NCBI GenBank assembly: GCA_015501585.1
Contig: JADNRY010000013.1
Span: 248,001 to 312,000, forward strand
Length of the DNA: 64,000 nucleotides
Source of the DNA: Rhodocollybia butyracea
Taxonomy: Eukaryota; Basidiomycota; Agaricomycetes; Agaricales; Omphalotaceae
Direction: 5' to 3'
Positions 23,891 through 35,160 of this stretch are shown piece by piece (positions within the stretch are counted from its first letter, which is position 1; every line of letters begins with the position of its first letter). Both the position numbers and the translations under genes were made by a program. The notes under the pieces were generated by a model, which saw only the letters and a list, made by a program, of their open reading frames with translations, was not told where the DNA came from and did no database searches.

Positions 23891-25468
23891 CTACATAACT
23901 CCCAACCCAGCTTTGATTTCTTTTTCCAGATCTGTCATATCAAGCATGGAGGGCCGGTCTTTGTTGTCATCATCATTGTCTTTGATATGCTTCTCTTCTT
24001 CCAAACATCTACTGCAAGAACACTTTCCGAAACCCCAACCCCGTAGCTCCTCTTGTCTGCTATGTACAGGGAGCATTGGGTTAACGTATGTGATGAAAAG
24101 TTCCTCCCCAGGCTCGATGTCCTTTGTTGCTATCGCCGTGATACGCGACAACGCAGAACGCTGCTCTAGATGGCGAATAGATATGTTTGGGTCACAGGAG
24201 TGGTTGAGATGCGAATGAAGAACATATAGTCCCCCGTGGGCTTCGAGGTCTGGAGACTAGGTTAAAAGCCGCAATGGAAGATAAGAATCGGACATACTAA
24301 GGTTCATCTTGCCAAGGTTACGCAGAAATGCGTCATATTGAAATAGACCTTGTGATATCTCTGCTTTGACAGGCTTCTTGATAATACGAGCCAGTTTCTT
24401 TTGCTCGAGAACAGAAGAAGGCTCTTTGAAGGCTTGCATGTACAAGCTGAAGGCTTTTCGCCATGCTTCGTGGTCCGGTTCCCTAAACATATAGATCAGA
24501 TGAAAGTTTGTCGATGACCGTGAGACACCAACGCTTTCTGAAAACCTTGTTTCGATCTATCTTCCATACTTAGTGTCGCGTAACTTGTTGCTATCCGCCA
24601 CTCCTCATCTGCTACTTTTGGATCCTGACATAGAATCATAACTCTCGTGGTCATGTAGGCAAGGGCGTGTAATGCTACCCATTGAGTTTCCCTGGCCCAT
24701 TTCATGAGGGGGACAGAGGCTGGGTTCTGGCTGGGACATAGTAGTGGATGCGTTCTTGCTGAACGATCGCGGCACAGTCGATTGCAAAAACGCGCGGGAC
24801 AGAATGAAGACGAAGTAGATGATGCGCAACTGGTCAACAGGGATGTCGTTGTCGTGGAAGAAAAGGGTGTCGTGCAAAAGCTACACGCTTGTCCTAAATT
24901 CTGCAAATCGTATATTTCCCTGCATTTCACAATCAGGTTCTCATGAATGCAGAAAGCCGGATATCCAGGGAATCCAAGCTGTTTTCCTTGCTTAGTTGAG
25001 ATTAATGGCCTCTAGGATAAGCTGAAGAGTCACCAGATCTACAGCTTGAATTCCCTTCCAGCGCGACAAAGTAAAAACTCACCATTCTGCAGCTACAACA
25101 TACGGATCTTCCTTCCATACTGGTTCCCCCTTTGCAATTTTTTCCGTTGCCACAAGGCCCTTTCCTTTCTTTTTATTGAAATGTCGAACCTCTATCTTTG
25201 TGCTGTATCTCGATACATCTAGATTCTGTATAAGCTTGGAAGAAGGAAACACATGAGGTGATTTTGGCTGTGATTTCGAGGATAAGTCTGCAGAAGATTG
25301 CAGAATAAGGCCTTCGTTTTGCAGAGCTTTTCGTGTTCGTTTCTCGCTAACGATCCATCCAGGATTTATTCCGAGTAACAGCGAGTGGATTTTCCCAATT
25401 CCTAGTTCCGGATGCGCTGATTTCAGAGAGATAACAGCGTCTCTGAGGTCGTCTTCCGATGGTGTCAT
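23891..25468 (-). CDS. SET5: SET-domain lysine methyltransferase, SET5/SMYD-like
   Basis: Starts MTPSEDDLRDAVISLK; a longer start 19 codons upstream is possible. The N-terminal region leads to IEVRHFNKKKGKGLVATEKI, the first SET strand. A MYND-like Cys cluster follows (CSFCTTPF ... CPARFCNRLCRD ... HPLLC) after an intron. A helical insert comes next, then HGGLYVLHSHLNHSCDPNIS, which is the NHSCxPN SAM-binding motif. GEELFITYVN and a post-SET KCSCSRC cluster end the catalytic part, and an acidic tail follows. This order and the PVHSRQEELRGWGF segment match yeast Set5, which methylates histone H4. Introns lie near 24222-24298, 24485-24510 and 24910-25080. Confident for the family, less for the substrate. 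Confidence 0.85.
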
Positions 25469-25765
25469 GTTGAAAAAATGTAATGCCAGGTCTCGTTCGA
25501 AGAGCGCGAAAATGGGGTGAAGCACAACTCAGTTTGCCGACAGCCGAACTCCGATCATGTGCGAAAGAACATTCAACCATGCCTCTATGTACCAAAGGAG
25601 AAAGCAGAAAAAGAGTAAAATAGGAGTTAAGTACTAAAAGATAATACGAAAACATTCAAAAAGCGGGGATATGCATGAAAACAAATGGAATAAATATTCT
25701 TTTCTTCCAGTAGTGCTTAATGCACCAACAAAAGTGTCCTTCAGTCCATGGATAATAATACAACA

Positions 25766-28700
25766 TCAATGAGGAAGCATTACCAGCGCCCTTTGCAGAG
25801 TGTTGGAATCAAGCCCACGGATACGCAAACACTTGTGGAACAACTTCTTGTCTATGGGAAACTGGATACGGCTTGCGAGGTGTTGGCCAGCGACCAAAGA
25901 TTTGATGACTCCTGCTATCAAACGTTGCCTATGGACGTTAATGAGAGGTTCGAGATTCATGGACGACGGGAGGGGTGCGAGAGTGGAAAAAACCTCTGGG
26001 TGAGCGGGCGAGCTCAGGTTTGAAGAAACGGGGTCAAACGTGACGACCTCATTGGGAGCCGTGGGGTCGATCAGAACAGGAAGTTGATTGTACTGGTACA
26101 ATTGCGAAAGATAAGCACCTACAGGAAGAAAGAGGTAAGGATATGTTCACTAATGGATTGGTGGAAGGCTTACCAATGAAAGGTACACAGGCAGTCGGTG
26201 CCGTGGTTTTATCAGTCGCATTACCTCCAGAGTTGGCCACAGAAGGAGCGCGAGAAGTTGTCTCGAGAGGCTTAGCGTCGTTAATAGCGTCAATAGCACT
26301 GCGGATGTGCCTGAAATTATCCTCGCTAGAGGTGAACACCTTGAAGTCATTCAACAACCTGTTGTCCCAGACGGCCAACCTATGCATCGATTTACGCATC
26401 GCTTTCTTGACCCAATCGCTCTGAAGTCCAGTCATGATGGCGACCAGGGTGTTGAAGCTGCTTCGTTGGTAGGATTTCTGTGAAGCGAAAAAATTAGTCC
26501 TCACAACACACGTCCAGATTGAAAACATACCCAGGCTATTCGCAAGAACTTGGAAAACACATATGGACGTTCTGCTTGATTGGTGAGGACGATCTCCGAA
26601 ATAGTAAAGTTAACCATCAAATTAAAGCGGGCTCTCACAGCACCGAGAGCGCTAGTTTTTTCTGGCCACCTTGATTCGGCTTTCCATCTCGCACGGTCTT
26701 TTAGAAACTGTGCCCATTCCAGAGCATCCACCTCTTCACAATACATCCAATCGTCCAAAAGAAGTTCCTCAAACTTGATAGTCATGAACAGTTCACGATC
26801 GATCATCGCAAAATGTTGGGCAAGATCCTCTGCTTTGAACATGAGCACAAAGGAACGATGGGCCTTAGGTCCGGGATCAACAAATTTGGAGGTAACAGAA
26901 ACTCTTTCCGGGGTCGTAGAGGGTTGTTCGGAAGAAACTCGACTCTGTAGGATTTCAAGCGGGACCACATCCTCCAGAGCAGGTTTTGCATCAGTCGAGC
27001 GAGCAGGAGAAGCCACTTGATCGGTCCGTGTAACCACGGGTGCCTCAGCTTCAACATCGGAGAGCGTTGTTGACGGGTCAGCATTCTGTGAGCTTGGGGA
27101 TGAAGCACTATCCACACTTGCGTGATCTTCATCTTCGATATCTGCCTCGTCATCGTCCGAGTACATGGGCTCTTCGTCGCTATAATCCCCGGCAGCTAAC
27201 CTCTGTCGTATGGTCTGTACCCACCCATTAACTTTGCTTACTTTCTCCAGCTGTTTTTGGGGGTTGATCTGTCCCTCGAGTCGTTTCAGGGCTTCATCTA
27301 CATCTCCTGGTTCTTCGTCATCCGTCAAAGAGTCTTTAAGAGCATTCATCTGCCACTGCTGTATACCCCCACCTAGTCCTCCAATAGCGGACGAAGTAGA
27401 GGCACGAGAAACAGTGGACTGTCCAGAGGCAGAACTGGCGGAAACAATGGAAGATCGAGAGATGATACCCATGGACGACACTGTTTCGGGTCTCTCAAGG
27501 AACTCAAACTCTCGACGAAGTGGTAGTCTGCGTGGAGGGCGACGTAGACCAGGTGGCATTGTAGGGGTGGTCACGGCGTTACCCGTGCGCTCATCAGAAG
27601 AATTGTCAGAGAGTTCATCCAAAGATACTACATCGAATTGCCAAGGGGAGGTAAACGCTGGGAATCTTGCAGATGCGCGGTTGGCTGATATGGGCTCGCC
27701 AAAAGAATCAGTTGAAGAAGTACCAGAAGTGCGACGTGTAGCGAGTGTCGCGCGCGATTCACGAGAAGAAGCAGTATCGAGGGGCCCTTCATTTACAGAC
27801 CATACACTATCCTGAGCTTCGTAGACATTGGTGACTATTCCATAATCCGATACTGTATCAGCAGTAGAGTGACGATGTTGAAGAACTGCAGATCGGTCTG
27901 AAAAAGATTGATCGTCTTCAGGCAGAGCTGCCTGCACTGGACTCTCGCTCGGATCAAGATTAATGGTTTGGCCCAGAGGAATAGCAACTGATTGTCTAGG
28001 AGATATTTTCTCCTCTGCAGGTGCAATGGCCATCGGAGAAGCCGAAGAGCTGGCGGCAGCTGGGGGAGCGGAAGGGAGTGGGGTAGGATTCGAAACAGAT
28101 AACGATGTATGGACCTTCGGTGGCTTAATCGTCGATGCCGGTGGCTCCTGTACATGCTTCTTCAAAGACGTTTTCTGGGTCTCTACCAAGCGCAGATAGC
28201 TTTCCACTCCCTCGCTCGAGCTTAATAGATCACTCGAATCTAGCGTGAGCTCAACATCGAACGCCGATACATCCGCGCATGCCGCTGCCATTCTCGTAAA
28301 CCCAATACCTGGATGGGATTTACCTAACCCACTGGTGGCCATAGAGCGATGCATGTTCGCACCATGAGCCACACCACCGCTGTTGAGTACCCTTTTCCAA
28401 CGTCCCAGGCGTCCAAGAGTTTTCACTAGCACTCGAGATAGAGCATTATGAGGAATAGGTCCATTCGTATTCGCTGAATAGATGCCGCTTGACATTGAAC
28501 TCCCAATATGAGTGAATCCTTCAGGACCAGGCGCATGATCAGTGCGTTGCAATATCGAAAACGACGACAACGGAATAGAACCAGGACCAGGTGGGGATAG
28601 CGTTGGGGAGAGATTCAGCGTGGAGGCACCACCAAGGTTGACGTTATTCACCGGGGCTCCAGAGAAAGGTGTCACCATGGATGGCACAGGTTCGTCGGAC

Positions 28701-31700
28701 AAGAAGTCCAAATCAACGTCGGAATCATCGGTATCGGTAGGGTTGGTGGCTGAAGCAGCAGAGAGCTTACGAGTGGCTTCAGCGAATTTGGCACCGAACA
28801 GATGTTCCTTTCTATTGTCAGCCCCATTCTCATCACCACGAGAGAGCGAAACTGATTTCCTAGATGACTGGGGTTGGCTCTGTGAAGGAGCACTTTGAGC
28901 TTGGCTAATAGCTGGAGTAGTAACATTGTTGTGTGTGTAAAGTTGTTTGCAGTCCTTGGCGACCTTTTTGAGTTTCTTCACGATGCTCTATGTGTAAGGT
29001 CAGCCCCGAAAAAGAAACTAGTATATATATATAACACTGACCACACCATCAATGATTGCGCCCCGACTCATACCCATCTCTCTCTCAGTCTGTTCTTTCC
29101 CCAGATCCCCGGCGCATTTGCAGACATCCTTCTGCAATTCTCTGAGTTCTTCTCCCAGCTCATTCAGATGACTTGCCACAAATAACCTCAGTTCCCTATT
29201 TGGCACGAAGTCGACAGTGAAAAAAGTGATAAGCCAGTACTTAAACGCAACAAACGTCCGCACACGAACAATGCGGCGAACAATGTCGTCGCTGTCTGCA
29301 TCAGTTGAGCCTTCATGTTCCGCGGAACCTGTTGTTGACAGTGTAGCCGAAGATGCAGGACTTCTCGTCCCCAATGCCCAACAAAACCTTGCCATTAACA
29401 ATCTCGCCAGATCCAGCGCGCTGATATACGTTCGATACGTCAAGAAAAAGTTAAGCAGTTCGTCGTAATCCAAGTCAGATGTAAGCTGCGCCAACCATCG
29501 TTCAATAGTTGCAGCCAGTAAGACACGGGCTCGGGAGCCATCTTCGCTGCTGTTGGAGGACAAGTCCATTCCTCGACTGCCGTTGAAAGGGATATCTGAA
29601 GCCCGAGCTTTGCCTTTCGTACTGCTCTGAGCGGAAGAAGAGGTCTCATGGGATACTGAGCTTCCTCCATCGCCAAAGCCATACACCTCTCCTGGCCACA
29701 TACGCCCAACTTCTCCCCAGATAACAAACCTCGGATCATCCTTTGGCGCTGCGCTATTGTCTTGGGATAAACTTAATTTCACTGGAACAGTTTCTGGTAA
29801 GGGCGTAGAAGAGACCGACGATGGATCATCACTATCTGTATCCTCGGCAAAGAGGTCTAATCGTGGTAACCCTCGCGATGTTTGCAAAACGTCGAAAATG
29901 TCCGTGGAATATGTAGTGAATTTGGCTAAGCGTGGTGGAAGCCCTGGAGGAGAGTACATCTGCACTCTGGGTGTTGCGGAAGGTTCCGCTTCGCTTAAAT
30001 CTGAAGAGGGATCGCGGTTAACCTCGGTATTGGAGAGATCAAAAGCAGAGTGACGAGCTGAAGTTTCAGAGTTGAAGTCCAGTGGAGAAAACTCCGTATC
30101 TGGCGTAGTAAAAGTAGCTGTCGACACTGATGGATGTGCAGCAGGCGCGTCATGAATAGTTTCCAACACCTCGGCTTTTCTCTCCCCCTTTCTGTCAAGT
30201 GGATCGCACTTTTCTGCTTTTCAATCACTCTTCCCTTCCCGTTCGCCTTGTTCGGCGCAGCCTGCTGGTTCAAAGCCAAGTCTACAATTTCCCCAAAATC
30301 CACATCACCAAGGCTAATATCTCCCCCTAGGTCTACCTCCAGTCTCCTTGAACGAGCCTCTAGAGGTCCTGTAGGTGTGATAGGTGGTAAAGGTGTCGCG
30401 GTTAGCCCACTTTCAAAGCTCTGCATCTCCCGCAGGGCTCGTGTCGGGTTATTGTTATTGATATTGAGAAAGCGATTATAGTCAGAATCATCTGGAGCGG
30501 CGGGATCTTTCGGGTGTGAAACGGCTGGATACTCGAAATGTACACCGGGCCCAAAAGGTCGAGGTACGAAGCCTGAAACGCCACCGGTTGCACCACCAGG
30601 AGAGAGGGCATCGCTGTTACTGCTGTTTGATGGCTCGAAAAACAAACTTTGTGTGCTGTGTGAAGCATAACCCGTCGAGGGGGCGCTAACACTGAACGCG
30701 GAGAAGGCAGAGTTTGTGGATGAGGAGGAGAGTTGTGGGGTAAAAGTCCACCCCATAATCTGACCGAAAATATCGCCCTTACGCTCTGACGGCTTAGCAA
30801 ATAATGCAGATGATGTGGCTCCGGAAGAATTTGTACGGTCTATACCCAGCACATGAGGCATGTCTGTAGCCGTAACGCTGAGCGAATGCATCCTACCCGT
30901 CGCATTGGAAGATGGTCCGTATGCGTATCCGGACCCGTTCCCATTCAACCTGTGCTCGTTTGCTGAATGATATGACAAGCTCAGATCTGGATTCGACCGG
31001 GGCTTTTTGAGCTTTCTGCCAGAGGATGAAGGCGGGGAAGCCACTGATGTGTACGCGACAGCAGGAGTTCCAGATCCTAAGAGCGCATTGATACTGATCC
31101 TCCTCTTTGAATGCCTCTTCCCATTTACGACCTTGGAGGCACGGGATTCGGATTTCGCTTGATGTGAGGGTCTAGGCGATGCATTTTCTGTAGATAATGA
31201 TACTTTGGAAGGAGCTTTGATGATAGAGCCTGTGGGTGATTTTGCACCGTAACTGGATTTGGATCTTCCGCCTATAGAGCGTGATGATTGAGGTGATTTC
31301 GAGGAGGAACTCGGCGGAGGAGATTTGGAGACGAGGAGTTCTTCCGCGGCAGCAGCGGAAGCTCCTGGAGCGGACATATCCCGATGACTAAAAATGCATA
31401 AATATTGGATGACGCAGAGACGATAATGAATCGGCGGAGACGTACCCGACACGAAAGCGCTTCTGCCCATGCTGTCCCACAAACGCAGTAATCGCATATG
31501 GTGATCTGACAGTGATATTGACGCCGTACAAAGCGTCATAGCGGCGCTTGAGCTCTATAGCACAAGGGGCCGAAGAAGTTTCAACGTATGATGAATCAGC
31601 TGGATTGAAATAAGCAAAAAGGACACAGATATGAGTCGAATACTGAACGCACAAGCAATAACGATATCAGCGCCAGCCGATTCTGGGGAAGTGGTTTGCA

Positions 31701-32006
31701 AAGGATAGAGAAATGACCTGGGTAAGTTGCTTGATGATCCGTAGCATTTGGATCACAATAGGAGAAGGAAACAGAGTCAGCGCTGGGAGAAACAGAGGGG
31801 ATCGGTATTTGCGGTGTCGAATCAGATAGCCCAGGAGGTAAAGGTATTGAACCAGCCTCGGGCTCACCGATAGAGAGGCTGTCCTCCGTGTCTGTTAGGC
31901 CCACTACCGGAGCAACAGCGTCAACAAGCAAGTCGCTGGGTGGGGAAATTGGTGGCAGCGAGGGCGGAGAAGAAGATGGCGACGACGTTGTGATTTCTGA
32001 TGCCAT
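25766..32006 (-). CDS. Very large Ras guanine-nucleotide exchange factor (LTE1/CDC25 type)
   Basis: The first exon (MASEITTSSPSS...) joins the next at 31709/31592 (YPADSSYVETSS). Then come YDALYGVNITVRSPYAITAF, a 450-residue Ser-rich disordered stretch and a RasGEF-N domain (SRARVLLAATIERWLAQL ... YDELLNFFLTYRTYISALDL ... VPNRELRLFVASHL). A second long disordered region with DDE-rich parts follows, and last the catalytic RasGEF domain (FKAEDLAQHFAMIDRELF, MVNFTISEIVLTNQAERPYV, SSFNTLVAIMTGLQSDWV, CVPFIGAYLSQLYQYNQLPV). It ends LQRALVMLPH. The protein should exceed 1,700 residues. No SH3 domain is seen, unlike yeast Cdc25; domain spacing fits Lte1-like exchange factors of basidiomycetes. The junction near 30180-30240 (GKGR to RKAEVLETIHD) needs an intron with a weak acceptor and is uncertain. 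It activates a Ras-family GTPase in growth or mitotic-exit signalling. Confidence 0.85.
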
Positions 32007-32426
32007 ATCTCGTATGTCTTTCGTAGAATATGTCGTGAAAAGGCGTTAGGAATTCGACGAGTTGTTTTGCGGATGGATATCAATATACCATCCTAAGTCT
32101 AGTGGCGCCAAAAATATGAGGGAAAGTGTTCCAAACTCTGTACTGATTTATTCGTTTCTTCCGGAATCCAGTCGAGCCCTTGAATTCTGGTAAAAGTTGC
32201 TTGTTTCCTGGAAAGGACGAAAGAATGTGAGAAGATGAGAAAGAAAACAAAAGCCTTTGTCGAGGTAACTAGGAACAAGAAGGAGATCTGATGAACAATG
32301 CAAAACTACACAATGACACTGAGTGTGACTATTCCAATTTCTAACACAAACAAGCTAATACACGTGATCATAGTGACGCTTTTCGACTCCGTCCACTGGC
32401 AACGACAAGCCCAGAAGAAAATCAAA
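32007..32426. promoter_or_regulatory. Shared upstream region of the RasGEF gene and ASF1
   Basis: About 420 bases between two divergent start codons. It is pyrimidine/purine asymmetric with runs such as gaaagaaaacaaaag; no clear TATA box. Assigned by position only. Confidence 0.4.
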
Positions 32427-33184
32427 ATGTCTATTGTAACCATAAGAGTAAGTCGGCTGTACTCAAGCTACGCGTAACTCTTCTTACTATTCACAGAACG
32501 TCGAATTTCTCAACAATCCCGCGCGTTTTACAGACCCGTATCGATTTCGCGTCACATTCGAATGTTTATCCCCTTTACCAGATGGTATTCTTGTCTCCTC
32601 CCCTGATATGCTCCACCTAACTCTCTCTAGATCTTGAATGGAAATTGATTTATGTTTCCTGCCCCGAGAATGCTGCGCTCGACCAAGAAATCGACTCGTG
32701 TCTAGTCGGTCCCGTTCCTCCCGGTGTAAATTCATTCGAATTCCAGTCTCCTGCGCCGGATCCCAAGCTTATTCCGGAACAAGACCTTCTTGGAGTGGCA
32801 GCACTAATATTAACCGGAAGTTACGCGGAGCAAGAGTTTGTTAGGGTCGGGTATTATCAAAACACGGAATATGAAGGTGGAGAGGAGGAAAAGTCAGCGA
32901 TGGAGGGAAAGAAAGTTGTTGTGGACAAGCTCGTGAGAGACATTTCTAAGAAGCCCAGAGTGACGAGGTTCCAGATCAAGTGGCAAGTTTCTTTTTTCTC
33001 GCCCTCACCATTGACTCTTAATTCCATCGCACATAGGGACGTCGGTATCCCTCAACTAAGCGGTGGATCTGGAGCAGCGACCTCTGCCGATGTTCCTTCT
33101 GCCGACTCCTACGGCGATGATGATAGCAATGAAAATAAAATGGACATCGACGTCAAACCGAGTGGTTCTATACCAATATCATAA
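32427..33184 (+). CDS. ASF1: Histone H3-H4 chaperone ASF1
   Basis: Exon 1 is short (MSIVTIR). Exon 2 gives NVEFLNNPARFTDPYRFRV and TFECLSPLPD; exon 3 begins LEWKLIYVSCPENA. The Ig-like ASF1 core continues with LDQEIDSCLVGPVPPG, FEFQSPAPDPKLIPEQDLLG, VAALILTGSYAEQEFVRVGY and KKPRVTRFQIKW. After a final intron an acidic tail (YGDDDSNENKMDIDV) ends the protein. ASF1 hands H3-H4 dimers to CAF-1 and HIR during nucleosome assembly. Length and motif order are those of the family; the acidic tail is shorter than in yeast. It is divergent from the RasGEF gene. Confidence 0.96.
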
Positions 33185-33313
33185 AATCCATGACCGGATG
33201 TTGTCACGTCTCGTAGCTGCTCATCACGACGTGTGTATCTTTCTTGAATGATTTGTTTTAATCAGCTCTTTGTATTTCTACCAAATATACACCTATACCC
33301 AAAGGAACTGGAC

Positions 33314-34291
33314 CTACACTTCCACACCCTCAAGCACATCCCTGAATACCTCGAAATTACTACCACCCAATCGAACGCTTTCGCTAGAACTGTATACCGC
33401 GAAAATAATTCGTGTAAACCATCCCACGAACTCTTTCTCCAATATCACACCTCGTATCAGTTTTGCAACTGTTCTAGGAGGACAACCATAGGCACCACAA
33501 CCCATTGCACCTATATGTGAGTCAATACCAATATTCGATCTATAGTAAGTATACTCACCTAAAACTAGATACCTCTTGTCGTGAATTCCGGCCATCCTCA
33601 ATACGAGTCTCACCTTTTCCTTGAAGTCCTCCTTCACCGCCGCATCCCGAAAATCACTTCCATCCTGTGTAACTACAGGGTATCGGGGTGCAGCAACGGA
33701 GATGACTGAGAGGACTTTGCGTGAGGGAGGTGGGAGAATGGGACAGACAGTGGATTCCGCATTGGTATTCTGGGATAAAGTTTCGGCCCTGATCAACGGC
33801 TCGCGGAAAACTACTACGCCTTCAGAGAATATTCCAGCAGCACTACCAGGCCCAGTATTAGGCCAAGGATAGTTCTGGAAAATGCTAGGTTGTGAGAGAG
33901 TGTGGAAGAGCGTGGATGAATAACAGAGACATTCTTCCTGGGCACAGCTTCCACTTTCCCAGCCGCCACCCGGGTATTCATCACTAGCTAAATTCAACAC
34001 CGCCGTTTTTCCTACTGATTCCTTTCCCTCAACATCCATCATCTCTCGAGCAACAACAAATGTGTCTCCATTGATGACTTTGAGTTTAGCTTTTGAGACT
34101 CCAAGCAGTGATTTCCTTGGATCCAGACGAGGTAGCTGTGAATTAAAGAATGTTGCGGATGAGGAAGCACCTTCGGAAGCATGCTCCGCTATAATCGACA
34201 GAAAGAGGCGCTTGTTTTCTTGTATCAAGGACATGAGGAGCTGTTGAGGGCTGGATTCCAGAAAGCTCAACAGTGGATGAAGGTCTGTCAT
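33314..34291 (-). CDS. Microbial-type PARG-like macrodomain protein (TIGR02452/DUF2263)
   Basis: From MTDLHPLLSFLESSPQQ, residues 98-125 read VLNLASDEYPGGG, then WESGSCA, then QEECLCYSS. This is the poly(ADP-ribose) glycohydrolase signature GGG-x(6-8)-QEE with both catalytic glutamates. Further family blocks are GIFSEGVVVFRE, VLSVISVAAPRYP, FKEKVRLVLRMAG and, after an intron (33495-33545 region), AMGCGAYGCPPRTVAKLI and IIFAVYSSS. Such proteins remove ADP-ribose from modified proteins. No nuclear or secretion signal is obvious. An upstream start at 34348 adds 19 residues (MHWSANLKRR...). Gene order: convergent with ASF1, head to tail with the FAD monooxygenase. Confidence 0.85.
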   Translation of the reverse strand: MTDLHPLLSFLESSPQQLLMSLIQENKRLFLSIIAEHASEGASSSATFFNSQLPRLDPRKSLLGVSKAKLKVINGDTFVVAREMMDVEGKESVGKTAVLNLASDEYPGGGWESGSCAQEECLCYSSTLFHTLSQPSIFQNYPWPNTGPGSAAGIFSEGVVVFREPLIRAETLSQNTNAESTVCPILPPPSRKVLSVISVAAPRYPVVTQDGSDFRDAAVKEDFKEKVRLVLRMAGIHDKRYLVLGEYTYYRSNIGIDSHIGAMGCGAYGCPPRTVAKLIRGVILEKEFVGWFTRIIFAVYSSSESVRLGGSNFEVFRDVLEGVEV

Positions 34292-34348
34292 AATGCAAGC
34301 GCAGGCGTCAATCTTAGCGCGCCGCTTCAGGTTTGCCGACCAATGCAA

Positions 34349-35160
34349 AAGTCCTGTGTGCGAAGTCTGGGCTTTTGCGAAGGAGCGTATGACAACTACT
34401 AGGTCAAGTCAGTATACTTTAAGTAGCTAAATGATAAACGTGTTTTGCCTGGGCTCCTACCCGTAAATGGAGTGTAAAGTTCCAAAATGAGCCCAAGCCC
34501 GATCTCAGAGCATTGGCGGGTACTAGACTGCCCCAACAAGGCATGTGATCGAAGAACATGTATCAGTATAGTTGGCAAATAGTTGGGCAAGTAAGTAAAG
34601 AACAGTTCAACAGTGCCGCCGCTGCGGTAGCCAAGAATTCTTGAAGACTCGGAGGTCTTTGGGTACCGTGACCATGAGGAGTGAAAAGTTAAGTGAAAAC
34701 AACTTGCAATTTAGGTTGAAGTTAGGTGTGATGAGTATATGTAAGATGCTCTAGGAGTGTAGAGGTAAAGTGCTTGAAAGAGCGTAGGTGTACCTGCTTT
34801 GAAAGCGTAGTAGAGTGCTCAAAAGAGTAGGTCCAAATGCCCGAAGGCTGAGCGCACCGAGCATAGAGTCACGAGTGCCCATAAGAGCGTAGGTGCAAAC
34901 TGCTCAAAGAACATATGTGTGAGGCGCTAAAGTTCTCAAAGGAGCATAGGGTATGTTAGTAAAGCGTTACAGTCAAGAAAAGGCAGTGAGTGGGCTAGAG
35001 GACTTATCATTTTCGCAACCTAAGGAGGCGGCATGGTCCAACATCTGGGATTGAACACTTGTTTTTATCCAGGATACTTATGTACTTGGCAAAGTCATAT
35101 TTCTTCAGTGGGAAAGATATCTTTTTCTTAGAGTGCTTTAAATAAGAAGAACGAGGGCTC
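34349..35160. other. Non-coding spacer with degenerate repeats
   Basis: Contains no supported gene. The middle part carries the diverged tandem repeat described separately (34745-34950). The rest probably holds the promoter of the PARG-like gene and the 3' end of the FAD monooxygenase gene. Confidence 0.5.
34745..34950. repeat. Degenerate tandem repeat, about 24-28 bp unit
   Basis: At least seven diverged copies share the pattern (a)gtgct(c/t)(a/g)aa(a)gagcgtaggtg: for example tgcttgaaagagcgtaggtg, tgctcaaaagagtaggt, tgcccataagagcgtaggtg and ttctcaaaggagcataggg. Unit length drifts, as in a decaying minisatellite. Confidence 0.65.

Noticed and set aside
26580..28898. Several long plus-strand frames
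   Set aside because: They mirror the Ser-rich coding strand of the RasGEF gene.
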